Assembly (NCBI GenBank): GCA_964400655.1
Contig: CAYNVN010000107.1
Span: 1-53,574 of the forward strand
Length of the DNA stretch: 53,574 nucleotides
Reading direction: 5' to 3'
DNA from: B16-G9 sp964400655
GTDB lineage: Bacteria; Bacteroidota; Bacteroidia; Bacteroidales; F082
Shown: positions 8,760 through 17,250 of the stretch, one piece after another
Layout: every line of letters begins with the position of its first letter
Numbering within the stretch: the stretch's first letter is position 1
Translations under genes and position numbers: made by a program
The notes under the pieces: generated by a model
Seen by the model: only the letters and a program-made list of their open reading frames with translations
What the model was told of the DNA's origin: nothing
The model's database searches: none

Positions 8760-10286
8760 CTAAAATTTCACTTTTAATTTTTCTCCTACAATACCCGATA
8801 TTTTTTCAATGGGTATCCGCTCCTGTTTCATGGTGTCGCGTTCGCGAATGGTAACGGTATTATCTTCCAGCGTTTGATGGTCAACGGTAATGCAATAGGG
8901 TGTTCCGATGGCATCCTGACGGCGGTAACGTTTTCCGATGGCATCTTTTTCTTCGTAAAAACAGTTATAATCAAATTTCAGTCCGTCCATTATTTCACGG
9001 GCTTTTTCGGGAAGGCCGTCTTTTTTGGTCAACGGAAATACCGCTACTTTATAAGGTGCCAAAAACGGAGGTAATTTCATTACCACGCGTTCCGAGCCGT
9101 CGTCCAGTTTTTCTTCGGTATAGGCGTGGCTCATCATGGCAAGGAACATTCTGTCGAGGCCGATGGATGTTTCAATAACATAAGGAACATAACTTTGGTT
9201 GATCTCCGGGTCGTGGTAACGCAATTTCTTTCCCGAGTACTCTTCGTGTGCTTTCAGGTCGAAATCGGTACGGGAATGAATACCTTCCAGCTCTTTAAAT
9301 CCCATGGGAAATTCAAACTCGATATCGGCGGCGGCATTGGCATAGTGGGCCAGCTTATCGTGGTCGTGAAAACGGTATTTATTTGCGGGAATACCGGTTG
9401 ACCGGTGCCATTTCATCCGTTGTTCTTTCCAGTATTCGTACCACTCCATTTCGGTTCCGGGGCGTACAAAAAACTGCATTTCCATCTGTTCAAACTCGCG
9501 CATGCGGAAAATAAACTGACGCGCAACAATTTCGTTACGAAAGGCTTTGCCCGTTTGCGCAATACCAAACGGAATTTTCATGCGTGTGGTTTTTTGCACA
9601 TTTAAATAGTTGACAAAAATTCCCTGTGCCGTTTCGGGACGAAGATATATTTCGGATGCGGAATCAGCCGTAGAACCCATTTGTGTTGAGAACATCAGGT
9701 TAAACTGGCGCACTTCCGTCCAGTTTTTGGTGCCCGAAATGGGGTCGGCAATTTCCAGATCGATTATCAACTGGCGGATGCCTTCCATATCATCATTTTC
9801 CATGGCCGGATAAAGGCGGTTTTTAATATCCTCCAGCTTTTTTGTGTTGGCCAGCACCCGGGGGTTGGTTTCGCGAAACTGCTTTTCGTCGAACGAGTCG
9901 CCGAAACGTTTTTTGGCTTTGGCAACCTCCTTTTCTATTTTGGCTTCAATTTTGGCCATAAAATCTTCCACCAGCACATCGGCACGGTAACGTTTTTTGG
10001 AATCTTTGTTGTCTATCAGCGGGTCGCTGAAGGCATCCACGTGTCCCGAAGCCTTCCAGGTGGTGGGGTGCATAAAAATAGCAGCATCCAGCCCCACAAT
10101 GTTTTCGTGGTACTGTACCATGGCTTTCCACCAGTAGTCGCGGATATTTTTTTTCAGTTCAACTCCGTTTGGGCCGTAATCGTAAACAGCACTTAAGCCG
10201 TCGTAAATTTCACTGCTCTGAAACACAAAACCATACTCTTTGGCATGGGAAATTATTTTTTTGAGGATATCTTCTTGTTTTGCCAT
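8760..10286 (-). CDS. glyS: Glycine--tRNA ligase (single-chain, alpha2 type)
   Basis: 508 residues, the normal size for the eukaryote-like homodimeric GlyRS found in Bacteroidota. It charges tRNA-Gly with glycine in the cytoplasm. Class II motifs are visible: the ATP-binding FRNEIVARQFIFRMREFEQME stretch (written in two parts, FRNEI and MREFEQME), RPETAQGIFVNY before it, and SIGLDRMFLAMM near 375 as motif 3. The C-terminal anticodon-binding domain (about 400-508) includes APYKVAVFPL. No unusual deletion is seen. It is preceded by a repeat-rich intergenic stretch that separates it from the carbamoyltransferase gene. Confidence 0.97.
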   Translation of the reverse strand: MAKQEDILKKIISHAKEYGFVFQSSEIYDGLSAVYDYGPNGVELKKNIRDYWWKAMVQYHENIVGLDAAIFMHPTTWKASGHVDAFSDPLIDNKDSKKRYRADVLVEDFMAKIEAKIEKEVAKAKKRFGDSFDEKQFRETNPRVLANTKKLEDIKNRLYPAMENDDMEGIRQLIIDLEIADPISGTKNWTEVRQFNLMFSTQMGSTADSASEIYLRPETAQGIFVNYLNVQKTTRMKIPFGIAQTGKAFRNEIVARQFIFRMREFEQMEMQFFVRPGTEMEWYEYWKEQRMKWHRSTGIPANKYRFHDHDKLAHYANAAADIEFEFPMGFKELEGIHSRTDFDLKAHEEYSGKKLRYHDPEINQSYVPYVIETSIGLDRMFLAMMSHAYTEEKLDDGSERVVMKLPPFLAPYKVAVFPLTKKDGLPEKAREIMDGLKFDYNCFYEEKDAIGKRYRRQDAIGTPYCITVDHQTLEDNTVTIRERDTMKQERIPIEKISGIVGEKLKVKF

Positions 10287-10321
10287 GTTGTTGCTTTTTC
10301 TCCTGTGATTTAATATTATGA

Positions 10322-10407
10322 AGTACTTAGAGTTTGGAGTACTTAGAGTTTGGAGTGCCTAGAGTGCCTGTTTAACAACTTTAGGCACTCCAAATTTTAG
10401 GCACTCT
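10322..10407. repeat. Short tandem and inverted repeat between arcB and glyS
   Basis: The 16-base unit AGTACTTAGAGTTTGG occurs twice in tandem (10322-10337, 10338-10353), followed by a degenerate third copy (10354-10369). TTTGGAGTGCCTA (10349-10361) is the exact reverse complement of TAGGCACTCCAAA (10382-10394), and AGAGTGCCT (10361-10369) that of AGGCACTCT (10399-10407). The RNA could fold into a long stem just after the arcB stop codon, acting as terminator or processing site. Confidence 0.75.
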
Positions 10408-11408
10408 TAACTTCCAAGGGTTGCTACCATCACCGCTTTAATGGTGTGCAAACGGTTTTCGGCTTCATCGAAAACTACCGAGTGTTCCGATTCAAAAACA
10501 TCGTCGGTAACTTCCATGGCTTCAATGCCGTATTTCTGATAAATCTCTTCGCCGATAATGGTGTCGCGGTTGTGGAACGAAGGCAGACAGTGGAGGAATT
10601 TTACACGCGGATTGCCTGTTTTTTCAACCATCTCTTTGTTTACCTGATAGGGCATCAGCAGTTCGATGCGCTCTTTCCAAACCTCATCCGGTTCGCCCAT
10701 TGAAACCCAAACATCGGTATAGAGGAAATCAACACCTTTTACTCCTTCGTCAACGCTTTCGGTAAGGGTTATTTTTGCACCGGTCTCTTTGGCGATTTCG
10801 TTACAGGTTTTTACCAGCTCATCGTCGGGCCAAACCGATTTGGGAGCCACTGCACGGAAATCCATGCCCATTTTGGCGGCACCCACCATCAGCGAGTTGC
10901 CCATGTTGTTGCGGGCATCGCCAAGATAGGCAAACGAAACCTGATGCAACGGTTTGTCGGAGTGTTCCATCATGGTTAAAAAGTCGGCCAGAATTTGTGT
11001 GGGATGAAATTCATCGGTAAGTCCGTTCCAAACCGGAACGCCGGCAAACTCAGCCAGCTCTTCAACAATGGTTTGCCCGAAACCGCGATATTCAATTCCG
11101 TCATACATACGCCCCAAAACACGGGCTGTATCTTTCATCGACTCTTTTTTGCCGATTTGCGAACCGGAAGGTCCCAGATAGGTAACGTTGGCTCCCTGAT
11201 CGTGGGCGGCTACCTCAAACGCACAACGGGTGCGGGTTGACGATTTTTCAAAAATCAACGCAATGTTTTTATTTTTTAAACGCTGCTGCTCGGTTCCGGC
11301 ATATTTTGCCTTCTTTAAATCAGCCGATAAATCCAATAAATATTTAATTTCTTTAGGGGTAAAGTCAAGCAACTTTACAAAATTTCTGTTTCTGAGGTTG
11401 AATGCCAT
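10407..11408 (-). CDS. arcB: Ornithine carbamoyltransferase, catabolic ArcB-like
   Basis: 333 residues. It interconverts ornithine plus carbamoyl phosphate with citrulline plus phosphate. The carbamoyl-phosphate loop SSTRTR is at 56-61, the family segment NGLTDEFHPTQ near 128, and HCLPSFHN near 275 (usual HCLPAFH). The start MAFNLRNRNF, the KNKNIALIFEKSSTRTRCAFEV region and GDARNNMGNSL closely recall catabolic ArcB of Pseudomonas as I remember it, rather than the shorter N-acylornithine carbamoyltransferase used by many Bacteroidota for biosynthesis. An arginine deiminase gene lies about 20 kb away in this window, so the two may form a split deiminase pathway. Direction in vivo (catabolic or anabolic) is inferred; carbamate kinase is not in the window. 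Confidence 0.93.
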   Translation of the reverse strand: MAFNLRNRNFVKLLDFTPKEIKYLLDLSADLKKAKYAGTEQQRLKNKNIALIFEKSSTRTRCAFEVAAHDQGANVTYLGPSGSQIGKKESMKDTARVLGRMYDGIEYRGFGQTIVEELAEFAGVPVWNGLTDEFHPTQILADFLTMMEHSDKPLHQVSFAYLGDARNNMGNSLMVGAAKMGMDFRAVAPKSVWPDDELVKTCNEIAKETGAKITLTESVDEGVKGVDFLYTDVWVSMGEPDEVWKERIELLMPYQVNKEMVEKTGNPRVKFLHCLPSFHNRDTIIGEEIYQKYGIEAMEVTDDVFESEHSVVFDEAENRLHTIKAVMVATLGS

Positions 11409-11468
11409 AATTTCAATTATTATAAAAGGTTAATAATTAGATGTTTTTATCTATCCGTTTGGAGGCAG

Positions 11469-11476
11469 CAAAAGTA
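11469..11476 (-). promoter_or_regulatory. -7 box upstream of arcB
   Basis: TACTTTTG on the minus strand fits TAnnTTTG, about 60 bases before the ATG. No TTTG lies at the expected -33 distance. The same octamer stands upstream of the prolyl-tRNA editing/arcA unit. Confidence 0.4.
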
Positions 11477-11620
11477 ATTATTTTAACCAAATCATTAATG
11501 TTAAAAAAACAACAATATTATTATCTCTTTACAATTTATTGTTAGTTTAGCACCTGTTAAATAAAAAACAACCAATCATTAATCTTATTGTCTGTTTTAG
11601 TAAATAAATATCCCGTTAAC

Positions 11621-14440
11621 ATGAAAAAATCAATGCTCTCTTTTTGGCTCGTTGCCATTGCTCTTTTCATTGGCTCGCCAATCTTTGCTCAATCCGATTC
11701 GTTTGATTTAAAAGCCGCCATTCCTTTTGATTCAAAAGTTATCAAAGGAAAACTGGACAATGGCCTGACCTACTACATCAGGCAAAACGAAAAACCTAAA
11801 AATATTGTGGAATTACGACTGGTGGTGAATGCCGGTTCGATTTTGGAAGATGATGACCAGCAGGGATTGGCACATTTTACCGAGCATATGTGTTTTAACG
11901 GAACCAAACATTTTGAAAAGAACGATCTGGTTAGTTATCTGCAAAGCATTGGTGTTGAATTTGGTAACGACCTGAATGCCTATACGGGTTTCGACCAGAC
12001 CGTTTATATGATTCCGGTACCAGGTGATAATGAAGCTGTGCTGGACAGCGGACTACTTGTGATTCGCGATTGGGCGGGAGATGTTACCTTTGAAGGCGAA
12101 GAGATTGATAAGGAGAGAGGGGTTATTTTGGAGGAGCTGCGACTTGGTCGCGGCGCACAGCAACGCATGCGGGATAAATATTTTCCCATGCTTTTTAAGG
12201 GGTCGAAATATGCCGAACGCCTTCCCATCGGGAAAAAAGAGCTGCTCGAAACTTTTAAGCACGAAACATTGCGCCGGTTTTATCACGAATGGTATCGTCC
12301 CGATTTAATGGCCGTTATTGTCGTTGGCGATATGAACCCCGACATCATGCTGAAAAAAATCGAAAAGCTTTTCGGCGATTTAAAAGCACCCGAAAAATAT
12401 CGTGAAAGAAAAGATTTTCCTGTTCCCGACCATCAGGAAACTTATGTAAAAGTGGTTAGCGACAAAGAAGCACCTTACACCGTTGTACAGATAATGTATT
12501 TGGATGATGTTAAAAAAACCGTAACATGGAATGACTATAAACGGGCAATTACCGAAAATATGTTCAGCGGTATGATGAACAAAAGACTCTCGGAACTTAC
12601 CAAAGAGGCCGACCCACCCTTTATGTACGCCTATTCGGGTTATGGTGGTTTGGTAAGGACAAAAAACGCTTACATGTCCATAGGCATTGTGGGAGCCAGC
12701 GGTGTTGACAAAGCGCTAAAAGCGCTTATTACCGAAAACCAGCGGGTTAAAAAATACGGTTTTACACAAACCGAACTGGATCGTTACAAATCGGAATATC
12801 TTAAAAGGCTCGAAAAACAATTTAATGAACAGGGAAAAACCGAATCGAAAAGATATGTTGGCGAGTACATCAATAATTTCCTTGAGGACGAACCTTCTCC
12901 GGGCATCAAAGCCGAATATGAATTTGCCAAAGAGATACTTCCCCAAATAACCATTGAGGATGTTAACAGCCTTGCAACCGGATGGATAAAAGATTATAAC
13001 CGCATGGTAGTGGTTGCCGCTCCCGAAAAAGAAGGCGTGGTTTTACCCACCGAAGAAGAGGTGCTGTCATGGCTTAACAATGTGGAAAAACAAGAGGTTA
13101 AACCTTATGTTGACCAGGTTAGCAATCGCCCTTTGATGGAAAACATTCCGCCGGCAGCCAAAATAGTTTCAAAAAAAGTGTTTGAAAAAACCGGAATTAC
13201 CGAATATACTTTCGAAAACGGACTTAAAGTTGTGGTTAAGCCTACCCAATTTAAAAATGATGAAGTTCTGTTTTCCGCGTCGGCTAAAGGGGGCACCTCC
13301 ATATTTAACGATAATGAATTTCGTTCGGCCGGTTATGCCGATGACCTGGTTAACGAAAGCGGAGTGAATAAATTTACCAAAATAGAACTGGAAAAGCTGT
13401 TGGCAGACAAAAACGTGCGGGTAAGTCCCAATATCTCAACAATCTCACAGGGATTTTACGGGAACTCAACACCCGAAGATTTTGAAACGGCGCTTCAGTT
13501 GATCAACCTCTATTTTACTGCTCCCAACTTCAGCCAAAAGTCATTCCGGTCGGTTATCAACAAGCAAAAAATGATTATGGCAAGCCTGATGGAAGACCCC
13601 GTTACCTATTATCGCGATCAGGTAAACAGAATACTCTCAAACAATCATCCGCGCGGAAATTACATGCCAACCGTTGAGGAGTTAGACAACCTGAACTTTA
13701 CCATCGCAAAAAAAGCCTACAAAAAACTCTTTGACAATCCGGGCGATTTCACCTTCTTTTTTACAGGAAACCTCAATATGGACACCGTGTTGCCCCTGCT
13801 GCAAAAATATCTCGGCTCCATACCGGCTGCCGACGACAGCAAACAGTTTGTCGACCTCGGTATCCGTCCTCCGTCGGGCCCTGTTAAAAAAACGATTTAT
13901 AAAGGGCAGGATGCAAAGAGCAGGGTAAACATCTATTTTAGAGGTGCAACAAAGTTTAATCCCGAAGAGAATTACCTTATCGCTTCACTGGGCGAAGTAT
14001 TAACCATAAAACTGATTGAAAATTTAAGGGAAAAGAAAAGCGGCGTTTACGGTGTGGGAGCCTATGGCTATGAATCCAAATATCCTTACGGGAAGTTTGG
14101 CTTTACCGTCAGCTTTCCCTGCGGGCCTGAAAATGTTGATGAACTTACCAAAGCCGCCAATGCAGAGATAGAAAAAATTAAAAAAGAGGGCCCCGCGGAA
14201 AAAGATGTTGAAAAGGTTAAGAAAACGCAACTTGTTAATAACAAAACAAATCTTGAAACCAACCGTTACTGGCTCAATTCAATGAGTGATGCCTGGTGGA
14301 CTGGCGAAAATCCCGATGAGATTCTTAAAAAAGAGGAAACCATTAATAATCTCAATAAAAAAGCACTTAAAAAAGTTGCCAACAAATATTTGAAAGACAA
14401 ATATCGTATTGAGATTGTTTTGATGCCGGAAAAAAAATAA
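11621..14440 (+). CDS. M16 family zinc metalloprotease (pitrilysin-like), periplasmic
   Basis: 939 residues from the ATG at 11621. A longer TTG start at 11588 would put 11 residues before the signal peptide and is less likely. Residues 1-24 are a signal peptide ending IFAQ. The inverted zinc motif HFTEH is at 85-89, with a downstream glutamate in the EERGVILEELR region (around 160-170) as third ligand. Two homologous halves follow the PqqL/M16B two-module pattern: the second half restarts near residue 515 (TEYTFENGLKVVVKP) and lacks HxxEH. The family degrades peptides in a closed chamber; in the periplasm this would be peptide turnover. It stands alone, divergent from arcB. Confidence 0.92.
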   Translation: MKKSMLSFWLVAIALFIGSPIFAQSDSFDLKAAIPFDSKVIKGKLDNGLTYYIRQNEKPKNIVELRLVVNAGSILEDDDQQGLAHFTEHMCFNGTKHFEKNDLVSYLQSIGVEFGNDLNAYTGFDQTVYMIPVPGDNEAVLDSGLLVIRDWAGDVTFEGEEIDKERGVILEELRLGRGAQQRMRDKYFPMLFKGSKYAERLPIGKKELLETFKHETLRRFYHEWYRPDLMAVIVVGDMNPDIMLKKIEKLFGDLKAPEKYRERKDFPVPDHQETYVKVVSDKEAPYTVVQIMYLDDVKKTVTWNDYKRAITENMFSGMMNKRLSELTKEADPPFMYAYSGYGGLVRTKNAYMSIGIVGASGVDKALKALITENQRVKKYGFTQTELDRYKSEYLKRLEKQFNEQGKTESKRYVGEYINNFLEDEPSPGIKAEYEFAKEILPQITIEDVNSLATGWIKDYNRMVVVAAPEKEGVVLPTEEEVLSWLNNVEKQEVKPYVDQVSNRPLMENIPPAAKIVSKKVFEKTGITEYTFENGLKVVVKPTQFKNDEVLFSASAKGGTSIFNDNEFRSAGYADDLVNESGVNKFTKIELEKLLADKNVRVSPNISTISQGFYGNSTPEDFETALQLINLYFTAPNFSQKSFRSVINKQKMIMASLMEDPVTYYRDQVNRILSNNHPRGNYMPTVEELDNLNFTIAKKAYKKLFDNPGDFTFFFTGNLNMDTVLPLLQKYLGSIPAADDSKQFVDLGIRPPSGPVKKTIYKGQDAKSRVNIYFRGATKFNPEENYLIASLGEVLTIKLIENLREKKSGVYGVGAYGYESKYPYGKFGFTVSFPCGPENVDELTKAANAEIEKIKKEGPAEKDVEKVKKTQLVNNKTNLETNRYWLNSMSDAWWTGENPDEILKKEETINNLNKKALKKVANKYLKDKYRIEIVLMPEKK

Positions 14441-14511
14441 CAGGCTTTTCTTTTAACGGACTGACATAAATCCTCTTTTAACAGACTGCCCTGATACCGT
14501 GGCAAAGCCAT

Positions 14512-14525
14512 CGTTTTGCAAAACG
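14512..14525. repeat. 14-base perfect palindrome downstream of the M16 gene
   Basis: CGTTTTGCAAAACG lies in the spacer between the protease and the acyltransferase. It is self-complementary but lacks a U-tract, so it could be a protein-binding site or part of a weak terminator. Confidence 0.3.
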
Positions 14526-14611
14526 GTTAATTCCCTCTATCAACCGTCAACGGGTATTGTATTATGGGTTTTTTCCTGCCGGTTGTAAATTCCGGACTCC
14601 GGATTATTTAC

Positions 14612-14619
14612 TATTTTTG
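14612..14619 (+). promoter_or_regulatory. -7 box upstream of the lysophospholipid-type acyltransferase
   Basis: TATTTTTG matches TAnnTTTG and ends 21 bases before the ATG at 14641. This supports the short start over the TTG at 14557, which would lie upstream of the promoter. No good -33 box. Confidence 0.45.
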
Positions 14620-14640
14620 TTAAAAAATATCAGCATAAAA

Positions 14641-15501
14641 ATGGGTAAGGAAACACAGCAACAGGCAAAAGATTTTAAAATTGACATTGAAAAGGTAATT
14701 GCCGATAAAAGTCCCGCGTTAAAAAAATCGTTACCCGGTTTTGTTATAAATTACATAAAAAAGATAGCTCATCAGGATGAGGTAAATTACTTTATCAACA
14801 CCTATTACGATAAAGAGGGTGTCGATTTTATTAAGGCTCTTCTGGGGGAGATGAACACCACCGTAAAAACGGTCAATCTCGAAAAAAACATTCCCGAAAA
14901 AGACAATGTAATTGTTACCTCCAACCATCCGCTGGGCGGACTTGACGGGCTTGCCCTTATGCTGGCCGTGGGCAGGGTACGGCAGGATATACAGTTTCCG
15001 GTAAACGATATTCTTACCTATATTCCCAACCTGCAGGTGCTGTTTATTCCCGTTAACAAGCACGGCAGCAATGCCGAAAACATTAAACTGTTTAATCAAA
15101 CCTTCGAAAAGCAAAACATCATCTGTTATTTCCCTGCCGGACTGGTGTCGCGCAAACAAAAGGGAAAAATTCTTGACCTTGAATGGAAAAAAACCATAAT
15201 AAGCAAAGCCCGGCGGTACAAGCGCGATATTATCCCCACGCACATCAACGGCAGCAATTCAAAGTTTTTTTACAACCTGGCCCTCTACCGCAAAAAGCTG
15301 GGAATCAAAGCCAACATCGAGATGTTTTATCTTTCAAACGAATTTTTTAAGCAGCGCAACAAAACCCTGAACATAACCTTTGGAAAAAGAATACCCTATA
15401 CCGTTTTCGACAAGCGATATCGCGATAATGTTTGGGCCGAATTGTTAAAACAGCATGTTTACAAACTGAAAGACAATCCGGATGCTGAATTTGAATACTA
15501 A
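14641..15501 (+). CDS. LPLAT-superfamily O-acyltransferase (GlsA/OlsA-like)
   Basis: 286 residues from the ATG at 14641; the alternative TTG at 14557 precedes the -7 promoter box and is rejected. The acyltransferase catalytic motif NHPLGGLDG (NHxxxxD type, His as base) sits near residue 98-106. A second conserved block is FPAGLVSRK near 165. The domain transfers an acyl group to a hydroxyl acceptor on the inner face of the membrane. The next gene is a hemolysin-type GNAT acyltransferase. In Bacteroides such a pair (GlsB N-acyltransferase and GlsA O-acyltransferase) makes glycine lipids, and OlsB/OlsA make ornithine lipids. I infer an aminolipid role here. A generic lysophospholipid acyltransferase remains possible. 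Confidence 0.82.
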   Translation: MGKETQQQAKDFKIDIEKVIADKSPALKKSLPGFVINYIKKIAHQDEVNYFINTYYDKEGVDFIKALLGEMNTTVKTVNLEKNIPEKDNVIVTSNHPLGGLDGLALMLAVGRVRQDIQFPVNDILTYIPNLQVLFIPVNKHGSNAENIKLFNQTFEKQNIICYFPAGLVSRKQKGKILDLEWKKTIISKARRYKRDIIPTHINGSNSKFFYNLALYRKKLGIKANIEMFYLSNEFFKQRNKTLNITFGKRIPYTVFDKRYRDNVWAELLKQHVYKLKDNPDAEFEY

Positions 15502-15589
15502 CAATAGGGCAGATGGTGTTCCGGCTCACCGGATTGATAAATTGTTTGGTTAACGATTCTTAAAAAATATAACTTCCTGCATTTGTTAT

Positions 15590-15597
15590 TATCTTTG
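15590..15597 (+). promoter_or_regulatory. -7 box upstream of the GNAT N-acyltransferase
   Basis: TATCTTTG fits TAnnTTTG and ends 26 bases before the ATG at 15624. It suggests the second acyltransferase has its own promoter as well as any read-through. Confidence 0.45.
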
Positions 15598-15623
15598 CAT
15601 TAAATTAAGCAAAGCATCAAAGT

Positions 15624-16565
15624 ATGAAAATGGAAACCGTTATACCGCCCGTTGATAAGGAACTGTTAACAAGTGAACTTACCGAAGAAAAATTTCTTCG
15701 CGAAACCAACAACGGCAGTAACGAAATTTATGTAATAACCAACGAAGATTCGCCGCACGTAATGCGTGAAATAGGAAGACTGCGTGAAGTAACTTTCAGA
15801 GATGCCGGCGGTGGTACGGGCAAACCCATTGATGTGGACGAGTACGATATGGGGCCGCACGGATTTAAACAGATGATTGTTTGGGACCCGGTGGAAAAGG
15901 AGATTGTGGGCGGTTACCGGTTTTTACATTGTAAAGATGCCGAACTGGACGAAAACAATCAGGTTATATCGCCTACGGCACGGCTGTTTAAGTATTCCGA
16001 AAAGTTTATTAACGACTATTTGCGTCAAACCATTGAGCTGGGCAGATCGTTTGTTCAACCTTTATATCAGCCCACTTTTAATTTAAGAAGAGGATTGTAT
16101 GCCCTGGATAATTTATGGGACGGACTGGGCGCACTGATTATTGAAAACCCCGACGTTAAATATCTCTTCGGAAAAGTAACCATGTACACCGATTTTGATA
16201 CCTATGCCCGCGACCTGATTCTGTTCTTTATGAAAAAATACTTTCCCGACAACGAACAACTTATTTATCCGAAAATACCGCTGGAACTTTCAACGCCCGA
16301 AAAAATTCTGAACAATGTCTTTTCGGGATACAACTACGATGAAGATTACAAAATACTGGTACAAAAGGTGCGAAAACTGGGCGAAAACATACCGCCGTTA
16401 TTCAATGCCTATATGAACCTTTCTTCCACCATGAAATCGTTTGGCACCGCGGTGAACGACCATTTCGGAAATGTTGAAGAAACCGGTATTTTGATCACCA
16501 TTAACGATATCTACATCGGAAAAAAAGAGCGTCACGTTTCCACCTATAAAAAACCGGTCAAATGA
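15624..16565 (+). CDS. GNAT-fold N-acyltransferase, hemolysin/OlsB type (GlsB-like)
   Basis: 313 residues. Residues of about 30-210 show the Acetyltransf_5 pattern shared by OlsB and GlsB: an N-terminal VMREIGRLREVTFRDAGGG segment, then VDEYD, then IVGGYRFL, ELGRSFVQPLYQ near 140 and the DNLWDGLGALI stretch. These proteins use acyl-ACP to N-acylate an amino acid (glycine or ornithine). With the adjacent LPLAT-type acyltransferase it would complete a diacyl aminolipid synthesis pathway in the inner membrane. The amino acid substrate cannot be read off; glycine is inferred from Bacteroidota precedent. Its stop codon overlaps the start of yihA (ATGA at 16562-16565). Confidence 0.82.
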   Translation: MKMETVIPPVDKELLTSELTEEKFLRETNNGSNEIYVITNEDSPHVMREIGRLREVTFRDAGGGTGKPIDVDEYDMGPHGFKQMIVWDPVEKEIVGGYRFLHCKDAELDENNQVISPTARLFKYSEKFINDYLRQTIELGRSFVQPLYQPTFNLRRGLYALDNLWDGLGALIIENPDVKYLFGKVTMYTDFDTYARDLILFFMKKYFPDNEQLIYPKIPLELSTPEKILNNVFSGYNYDEDYKILVQKVRKLGENIPPLFNAYMNLSSTMKSFGTAVNDHFGNVEETGILITINDIYIGKKERHVSTYKKPVK

Positions 16566-17176
16566 TGAAAATTAAATATGCCGATTTTATCATCAGTTCC
16601 ACCACATGGACAAAATGTCCCGATCCGGTTATGCCCGAATATGCCATGATAGGCCGTTCCAACGTGGGTAAATCGTCGCTTATCAATATGCTTACCGGAA
16701 GAAAAAAGCTGGCAAAAATTTCAGGCACCCCGGGTAAAACCATTACCATCAACCATTTTCAGATAAACGGCGAATGGTATCTGGTGGACCTTCCCGGTTA
16801 CGGATACGCCAAACGCAGCAAAACCGAACGCAGCAAATGGGAAAAGATGATAAAAGGCTATATTCTTAACCGGCCCAATTTGATGACCTTGTTTACACTG
16901 GTGGACATTAGGCACGAACCCCAAAAAAACGATATGGAGTTTATCGAATGGCTCGGCGTTTCGCAAATACCTTTTGTTATTGTCTTCACCAAAGCCGACA
17001 AGCTGACACGTAACCAGCTGGAAAGCAATTTGGCTGCCTATAAAAAATCGATGCTGAAAGATTGGGAAGAACTTCCGCCCATGATTGTAACCTCATCCGA
17101 AACCGGCCTTGGTAAAGATGAATTTTTGGAATACATCAACAACACCAACAAGCTTTTTGAGCAAATTCCCAAATAA
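16562..17176 (+). CDS. yihA: Ribosome biogenesis GTPase YihA/YsxC (EngB)
   Basis: 204 residues, the standard size. G1 P-loop GRSNVGKSS at 31-39, G3 DLPGYGYAKR near 76, G4 TKADKL near 142 and G5 TSSETG near 180 are all present. The protein is a cytoplasmic Era/TrmE-like GTPase needed for large ribosomal subunit assembly. The first ATG (16562) overlaps the preceding stop by four bases; a second in-frame ATG follows directly, so the true start may be one codon later. Coupling to a lipid acyltransferase gene is a genomic-context oddity rather than a functional clue. Confidence 0.96.
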   Translation: MMKIKYADFIISSTTWTKCPDPVMPEYAMIGRSNVGKSSLINMLTGRKKLAKISGTPGKTITINHFQINGEWYLVDLPGYGYAKRSKTERSKWEKMIKGYILNRPNLMTLFTLVDIRHEPQKNDMEFIEWLGVSQIPFVIVFTKADKLTRNQLESNLAAYKKSMLKDWEELPPMIVTSSETGLGKDEFLEYINNTNKLFEQIPK

Positions 17177-17224
17177 CCCTTTTTTATTTTTCCTTTATTT
17201 AACGGGCATTGTCGGTTAATTTAA

Positions 17225-17232
17225 TAGCTTTG
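17225..17232 (+). promoter_or_regulatory. -7 box upstream of the DUF5916 gene
   Basis: TAGCTTTG fits TAnnTTTG and ends 18 bases before the ATG at 17251. The short leader argues for the ATG and against the TTG one codon earlier. A possible TTTA at the -33 region is weak. Confidence 0.45.
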
Positions 17233-17250
17233 CGTTAAAGATTTAATTTG

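Noticed and set aside
10407..11408. N-acetyl- or N-succinylornithine carbamoyltransferase
   Set aside because: The sequence follows ornithine carbamoyltransferase/ArcB in its start, STRTR context, HPTQ and HCLPxFH segments, and keeps full OTC length.
11588..11620. Upstream TTG start for the M16 protease
   Set aside because: It would put 11 residues ahead of a normal signal peptide; the ATG at 11621 starts the typical lysine-rich signal sequence.
14441..14556. Strong terminator after the M16 gene
   Set aside because: The palindrome at 14512-14525 and a short GGC-AAA-GCC stem are present, but there is no U-tract, so I list only the palindrome.
14731..15243. Minus-strand ORF of 170 residues opposite the O-acyltransferase
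   Set aside because: No signal, motif or promoter; the opposite strand has the NHPLGGLDG catalytic motif.
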